The notes under the pieces are model-generated. The model did not search any database. It saw only the letters and a list, made by a program, of their open reading frames with translations, and had not been told where the DNA came from. Below are positions 33,578 to 35,202 of a stretch of DNA of 35,202 bases, piece after piece. Source of the stretch: Campylobacterota bacterium (GTDB taxonomy: Bacteria; Campylobacterota; Campylobacteria; Campylobacterales; Sulfurovaceae); assembly GCA_013607775.1 (NCBI GenBank), contig VCAW01000033.1, forward strand, positions 1 through 35,202, in the 5' to 3' direction. The first letter of the stretch is position 1, and each line of letters starts with the position of its first letter. The position numbers were made by a program, and so were the translations under genes.

Positions 33578-34090
33578 TTAAATCATTTTCTCAATTAAAG
33601 CGATAATCTTTTTTATCTCTTCATCAGAGACTTGACCAAACTTTTTATAAATCAATCGACCTTTTTGATCAAAGATTAAAATATCTGAATTGTCATCAGC
33701 CAAACTCCATTTATCAACTAAGACCTTTTTCTTGTCTTTCACATAGATAGTGTCAGGAAACTTTTTCTGTTTCTTTTTTAATAGTGACTCCAAAACCATA
33801 TTCGGTATCCACGTTGCAGCAAGGTTAATTATGGCTACAGAATTTACTTTTTTTCTATCAAATTTTCTTGCTTTAAGTGCATCAGCCAAAGGATTGTTCA
33901 AATCCCTCTCATCAGGATCTACATAAAAAACAGTGTAGACCTTACCCTTTAACATACTCGAATGCCATGCTGTACCATCAAGCTTTCCACCATTTTCACC
34001 CTCAATAGTCACAGATGGTGCTATCTTTCCTAACTCAACAGCGCTTAGACTTACCAATAAAAAGGATAATCCTATTAAAATTTTCTTCAT
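33578..34090 (-). CDS. YtfJ-family periplasmic thioredoxin-fold protein
   Basis: The 170-aa product has a signal peptide (KKILIGLSFLLVSLSAVEL) and then the YtfJ pattern: GKIAPSVTIEGENGGK, WHSSMLKGKVYTVFYVDPDERDLNNPLADAL, VAIINLAATWIPN and KKKQKKFPDTIYVKDKKKVL. The fold is thioredoxin-like without a CxxC pair, and the function in the family is unknown. A strong GGAGGAAGATT precedes the ATG. It is divergent from ppa. Confidence 0.8.
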   Translation of the reverse strand: MKKILIGLSFLLVSLSAVELGKIAPSVTIEGENGGKLDGTAWHSSMLKGKVYTVFYVDPDERDLNNPLADALKARKFDRKKVNSVAIINLAATWIPNMVLESLLKKKQKKFPDTIYVKDKKKVLVDKWSLADDNSDILIFDQKGRLIYKKFGQVSDEEIKKIIALIEKMI

Positions 34091-34157
34091 AATCTTCCTC
34101 CATACAAAAATATATTAACCATAGTACCCTAATTTGATGAAGTATTTATACATTTTA

Positions 34158-34166
34158 TGCTACTAT
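34158..34166 (+). promoter_or_regulatory. Putative extended -10 for ppa
   Basis: TGcTACTAT, an extended -10, lies about 34 nt before the ppa ATG at 34200. The hexamer is imperfect (TACTAT). Confidence 0.35.
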
Positions 34167-34199
34167 TTGCAAAATTTAACCTAGATGGAGAATACCTGT

Positions 34200-34718
34200 A
34201 TGGATATTACTAAAATTGGACATGGGGAAAACCCAGATGCAGTCAAAGCAATCATTGAAGTACCACTAAACTCAATGATTAAATATGAGATAGACAAAGA
34301 TTCAGGTGCGGTAGAAGTTGACAGAGTACTTTACTCTGCAATGCACTACCCAGCAAACTACGGATTTGTAGCAAATACACTATCAGATGATGGTGATCCG
34401 GCAGATATCCTTGTACTTTGTGATTACCCACTTCAAGCAGGTTCTTACATCAAATGTAGACTTGTTGGTGTACTTATGACTGAAGATGAGTCAGGTGGTG
34501 ATGAAAAACTTATCGCTGTACCAACGGAGAAAATAGACCCAACATACGCTAAAATCCAAGATCTTGGTGATGTACCGGAGCATACGCTTAACCGTATCAA
34601 AAACTTTTTTGAAACATACAAAATGCTTGAGCCTAACAAATGGGTAAAAGTTTCAGGCTTCAAAGATAAAGCTGCAGCGACTGCTATCTTAGACAAAGCT
34701 ATCAAAAACTACAAATAA
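34200..34718 (+). CDS. ppa: Inorganic pyrophosphatase, family I
   Basis: Ppa hydrolyses pyrophosphate, pulling biosynthetic reactions forward. Active-site segments are KYEIDKDSGAVEVDRVL, YPANYGFVANTLSDDGDPADILVL and DEKLIAVP, with the Asp cluster for Mg2+ in DGDPAD. ATG at 34200 (MDITKIGHG, GGAG upstream) gives 172 aa, the family norm; the track start at 34185 adds five residues and overlaps the ribosome site. It ends 9 nt from the convergent amidase stop. Confidence 0.95.
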   Translation: MDITKIGHGENPDAVKAIIEVPLNSMIKYEIDKDSGAVEVDRVLYSAMHYPANYGFVANTLSDDGDPADILVLCDYPLQAGSYIKCRLVGVLMTEDESGGDEKLIAVPTEKIDPTYAKIQDLGDVPEHTLNRIKNFFETYKMLEPNKWVKVSGFKDKAAATAILDKAIKNYK

Positions 34719-34727
34719 TAAAGGGAG

Positions 34728-35202
34728 TTAGAGATTAATCTCTCTCTTTCTATTGTCTATATAAGACCCAACACCTTTAACTATACCTTCAACTATCTCT
34801 TCTTGATAGTCTGAAGTAAAAAGTCTTTTACGCTCTTTAGTATTGGTTATATATCCCACTTCTACAAGTATAGAAGGTCTGCTTGCACCTACAAGTACAT
34901 AAAATGGTGCAGGTCTTACTCCACCATCTTTTACCCCATTAAACTTATTTTTAAGGTTTTTTACCATATTTTGTTGTACATCTATAGCCAACTTATGAGA
35001 CTCAATAATTTTAGGTCCATTAAGCACTGAGTCTATAATAACATCTTGACTTAAACTATCTGTGCCTTGAAGTACAGAAGCATTTTCACGAGCTGCAATG
35101 CGTTGTGATTTTGCATCTCTTGTTTTTTGTAGATAATATGTTTCAACACCCTCAACATCATTAAATCTACTTCTATCAGATATAGCATTGGCATGAACAG
35201 AA
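34728..35202 (-). CDS. N-acetylmuramoyl-L-alanine amidase (Amidase_3), N terminus off the window
   Basis: The frame is open from the window edge (SVHANAISD) to TAA at 34728-34730; the track shows only the part after an internal Met. The product keeps the Amidase_3 zinc-site His of SVHANA, GVETYYLQKTRDAKSQRIAARENA, and the catalytic Glu in ILVEVGYITNTKERKRL. Amidase_3 enzymes cleave the MurNAc-L-Ala bond in septal peptidoglycan. The N-terminal signal and AMIN domain, if any, are outside. The last codons overlap an AGAGATTAATCTCT palindrome between the convergent genes. Confidence 0.92.
   Translation of the reverse strand, partial: SVHANAISDRSRFNDVEGVETYYLQKTRDAKSQRIAARENASVLQGTDSLSQDVIIDSVLNGPKIIESHKLAIDVQQNMVKNLKNKFNGVKDGGVRPAPFYVLVGASRPSILVEVGYITNTKERKRLFTSDYQEEIVEGIVKGVGSYIDNRKREINL

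Noticed and set aside
34730-34743. AGAGATTAATCTCT palindrome as a terminator between ppa and the amidase
   Set aside because: The stem is short with no real loop and no clear T-tract, and it overlaps amidase codons. It was too weak to call.

Overview
The window looks like chromosomal DNA of a Campylobacterota (epsilonproteobacterial) organism, most like the Sulfurovum/Sulfurimonas group. The evidence is AT-rich sequence, the long ~400-aa form of DapD, a stand-alone atpB, an RpoD of that type, a TIGR00303-type CobT, separate glyS, and -10-dominated promoters with no clear -35. The genus is an inference. Most of the window is core housekeeping sequence; I see no prophage, CRISPR array, tRNA, rRNA or intact insertion sequence.

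Layout. 1-560: the tail of an unrecognised gene and a CZB-domain gene. 557-2106 (minus): atpB, a small membrane protein and a ThiE/TenI-like gene. 2164-5571 (minus): a tight run of a 78-aa unknown, an S4-domain protein, trpD, tsaE, lptB and a TIGR02757 protein. 5668-6861 (minus): dapD. 6862-8333 is gene-poor and repeat-rich, with one unknown membrane protein and a possible 55-aa ORF. 8334-19372 (plus): a cobalamin uptake and late-assembly locus, btuB, btuF, btuD, btuC, cobT, cobU, cobD, cbiP/cobQ, cbiB, cobS, cobC and a Cys-rich small protein. 19347-20108: bpt. 20129-21940 (minus): an overlapping mntA-hepT toxin-antitoxin pair coupled to an MnmC(o)-like FAD oxidoreductase. 22154-25612: a membrane protein, glyS, a zinc-ribbon protein, a 48-aa membrane protein and trmL. 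25816-28332 (minus): purU, leuB, leuD. 28492-32890 (plus): rpoD, a CinA-like gene, an MFS transporter and a DTW protein. 32895-35202: an SGNH lipoprotein, a YtfJ-like protein, ppa and a partial amidase.

The cobalamin locus is the main functional unit. Uptake genes (outer-membrane receptor, periplasmic binding protein, ABC pair) run into genes for amidation, aminopropanol attachment and nucleotide-loop assembly. No corrin-ring genes are present here. Two of its enzymes look disrupted: cobD by a one-base shift in a T-run, and cobQ by an in-frame TAG. The trailing Cys-rich gene has a one-base shift in an A-run. Two further genes downstream (cinA-like, in-frame TAG; MFS, one-base shift) show the same type of lesion. 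This is either real decay or local sequence error.

The most unusual layer is repeats. A 24-bp palindromic family (GTAGGGTG...CACC) occurs at least seven times, twice inside reading frames (cobD, cbiB), and once supplies a stop codon. A second ~100-120-bp element occurs twice with compensatory changes in its outer stem. A third inverted repeat (CTTCGACAG...CTGTCGAAG) sits in frame inside the FAD oxidoreductase. Several ORF-track starts are extended only because they read through these repeats or through promoters; corrected starts are given.
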